NCBI RefSeq assembly: GCF_028747785.1
Contig: NZ_CP118158.1
Coordinates: 3,968,001 to 4,032,000 of the forward strand
Source of the DNA: Halosimplex aquaticum
GTDB taxonomy: Archaea; Halobacteriota; Halobacteria; Halobacteriales; Haloarculaceae
DNA length: 64,000 nt
Reading direction: 5' to 3'
The notes beneath the pieces are model-generated. The model searched no databases. It worked only from the letters and a program-made list of their open reading frames with translations, and was not told where the DNA came from. How positions within the stretch are numbered: position 1 is the stretch's first letter; each line of letters begins with the position of its first letter. Both the position numbers and the translations under genes were made by a program. This document shows positions 63,665 to 64,000 of the stretch, one piece after another.

Positions 63665-64000
63665 TTAGTCCCGCCGGCCGCCGTGGCCGGGGTAGTCCCG
63701 CTCGAAGCGGGCCTCGATCTCGTCGGCGTCGAACTCGACGACGACGGGGCGGCCGTGCGGGCAGGCCCACGGGTTCTCGCAGTCGTCCAGCCGCGCGAGT
63801 AGGTCGCGGACCGACCCTTCCGTCAGCGAGGTGTTGCCGGTGATCGAGGGGTAGCAGGCGAGATCCGCGAGCAGTTCGTCCGCCGCCGCCTCGACGGTCT
63901 CGGCGGCGCTGCCCTCGCCCTCGACGAACGCCGCCAGCGCGTCCCGTAAGAGGTCGGGATCGGCGGCGTCGGCGACCAGCGACGGCACGGTCCGCACTTC
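63665..64000 (-). CDS. mutL: DNA mismatch repair protein MutL, C-terminal part
   Basis: Partial: about 111 C-terminal residues are visible and the frame continues beyond the window's right edge. VEAAADELLADLACYPSITG followed by VRDLLARLDDCENPWACPHGRPVVVEF matches the MutL dimerisation domain end, where CPHGRP is a conserved Zn-coordinating motif. The C-terminus is short (RFERDYPGHGGRRD). MutL couples mismatch recognition to strand removal. The mutS partner is not seen. Confidence 0.88.
   Translation of the reverse strand, partial: EVRTVPSLVADAADPDLLRDALAAFVEGEGSAAETVEAAADELLADLACYPSITGNTSLTEGSVRDLLARLDDCENPWACPHGRPVVVEFDADEIEARFERDYPGHGGRRD

Overview
The window looks like a high-GC (roughly two-thirds G+C, by eye) chromosomal segment of an extreme halophilic archaeon (class Halobacteria). 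The support is strongly acidic proteins, twin-arginine signal peptides on lipoproteins, a halocyanin-type copper domain, archaeal HMG-CoA synthase, a CheF adaptor, a HalOD1 domain protein, a PGF-CTERM-like surface protein, a PhiH1-type repressor and leaderless promoters. The genus cannot be fixed from the sequence; the Haloarculaceae are a guess. The high GC leaves long open frames on the wrong strand almost everywhere, and these were discarded.

Layout. 0-3.2 kb: siroheme/heme enzymes (Met8-like dehydrogenase, cut by the window edge, and a fused AhbA-AhbB decarboxylase), then a membrane beta-propeller of arylsulfotransferase type. 3.4-10.8 kb: a winged-helix/HalOD1 pair, glyA, a TbsP-like regulator, a YcaO protein with an E1-like N-terminus, a Cys4 microprotein, a DUF63 membrane protein and an inositol-phosphatase-family enzyme. 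10.8-16.3 kb: an accessory island of visibly lower GC, with a formate/nitrite transporter, small proteins, tRNA-Leu(CAA) flanked by copies of its own 3' end, a complete insertion sequence that truncated a gene, a PhiH1-like repressor and a tyrosine integrase. 16.4-25.3 kb: a Tat-secreted unknown, a six-repeat helical lipoprotein fused to a cupredoxin under two metal-box palindromes, gcvT-gcvH, and a Zn/Mn-type ABC transporter with its own paired boxes. 25.4-34.4 kb: an RND/MMPL exporter, a second propeller paralogue, an NhaP antiporter, a NYN nuclease, a CAP-domain protein preceded by a microprotein resembling its N-terminus, and a TatD-like hydrolase. 34.5-48.7 kb: DUF2150 and nth (both with a 5' homopolymer frameshift), a pilin-like Big-1 protein, HMG-CoA synthase, CheF, a YgfZ-like folate protein, a geranylgeranyl reductase, and surface and BNR-repeat proteins. 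48.7-55.4 kb: an HxlR/DoxX/xi-class GST module, three copies (one broken) of a 57-aa membrane protein around a secreted PL11 rhamnogalacturonan lyase, and a toxin-antitoxin pair. 55.4-64 kb: uvrA, a LURP-one-like protein, an MFS transporter, a PGF-CTERM protein, a PfkB kinase with an altered catalytic motif, and the C-terminus of mutL.

The best candidates for something undescribed are these. (1) The six-repeat His/Glu helical lipoprotein with a cupredoxin tail, behind palindromes of the kind bound by DtxR-family metal regulators and 2 kb from a metal ABC transporter. (2) The HxlR-DoxX-GST cassette with a palindromic operator, which resembles bacterial quinone-stress circuits. (3) The orphan TOMM-cyclodehydratase-like YcaO next to a 4-Cys peptide. 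(4) A dispersed intergenic element with three GC hairpins bounded by T- and A-runs, seen three times. (5) A 57-aa two-helix membrane protein family whose third copy is cut three bases from the lyase stop codon.
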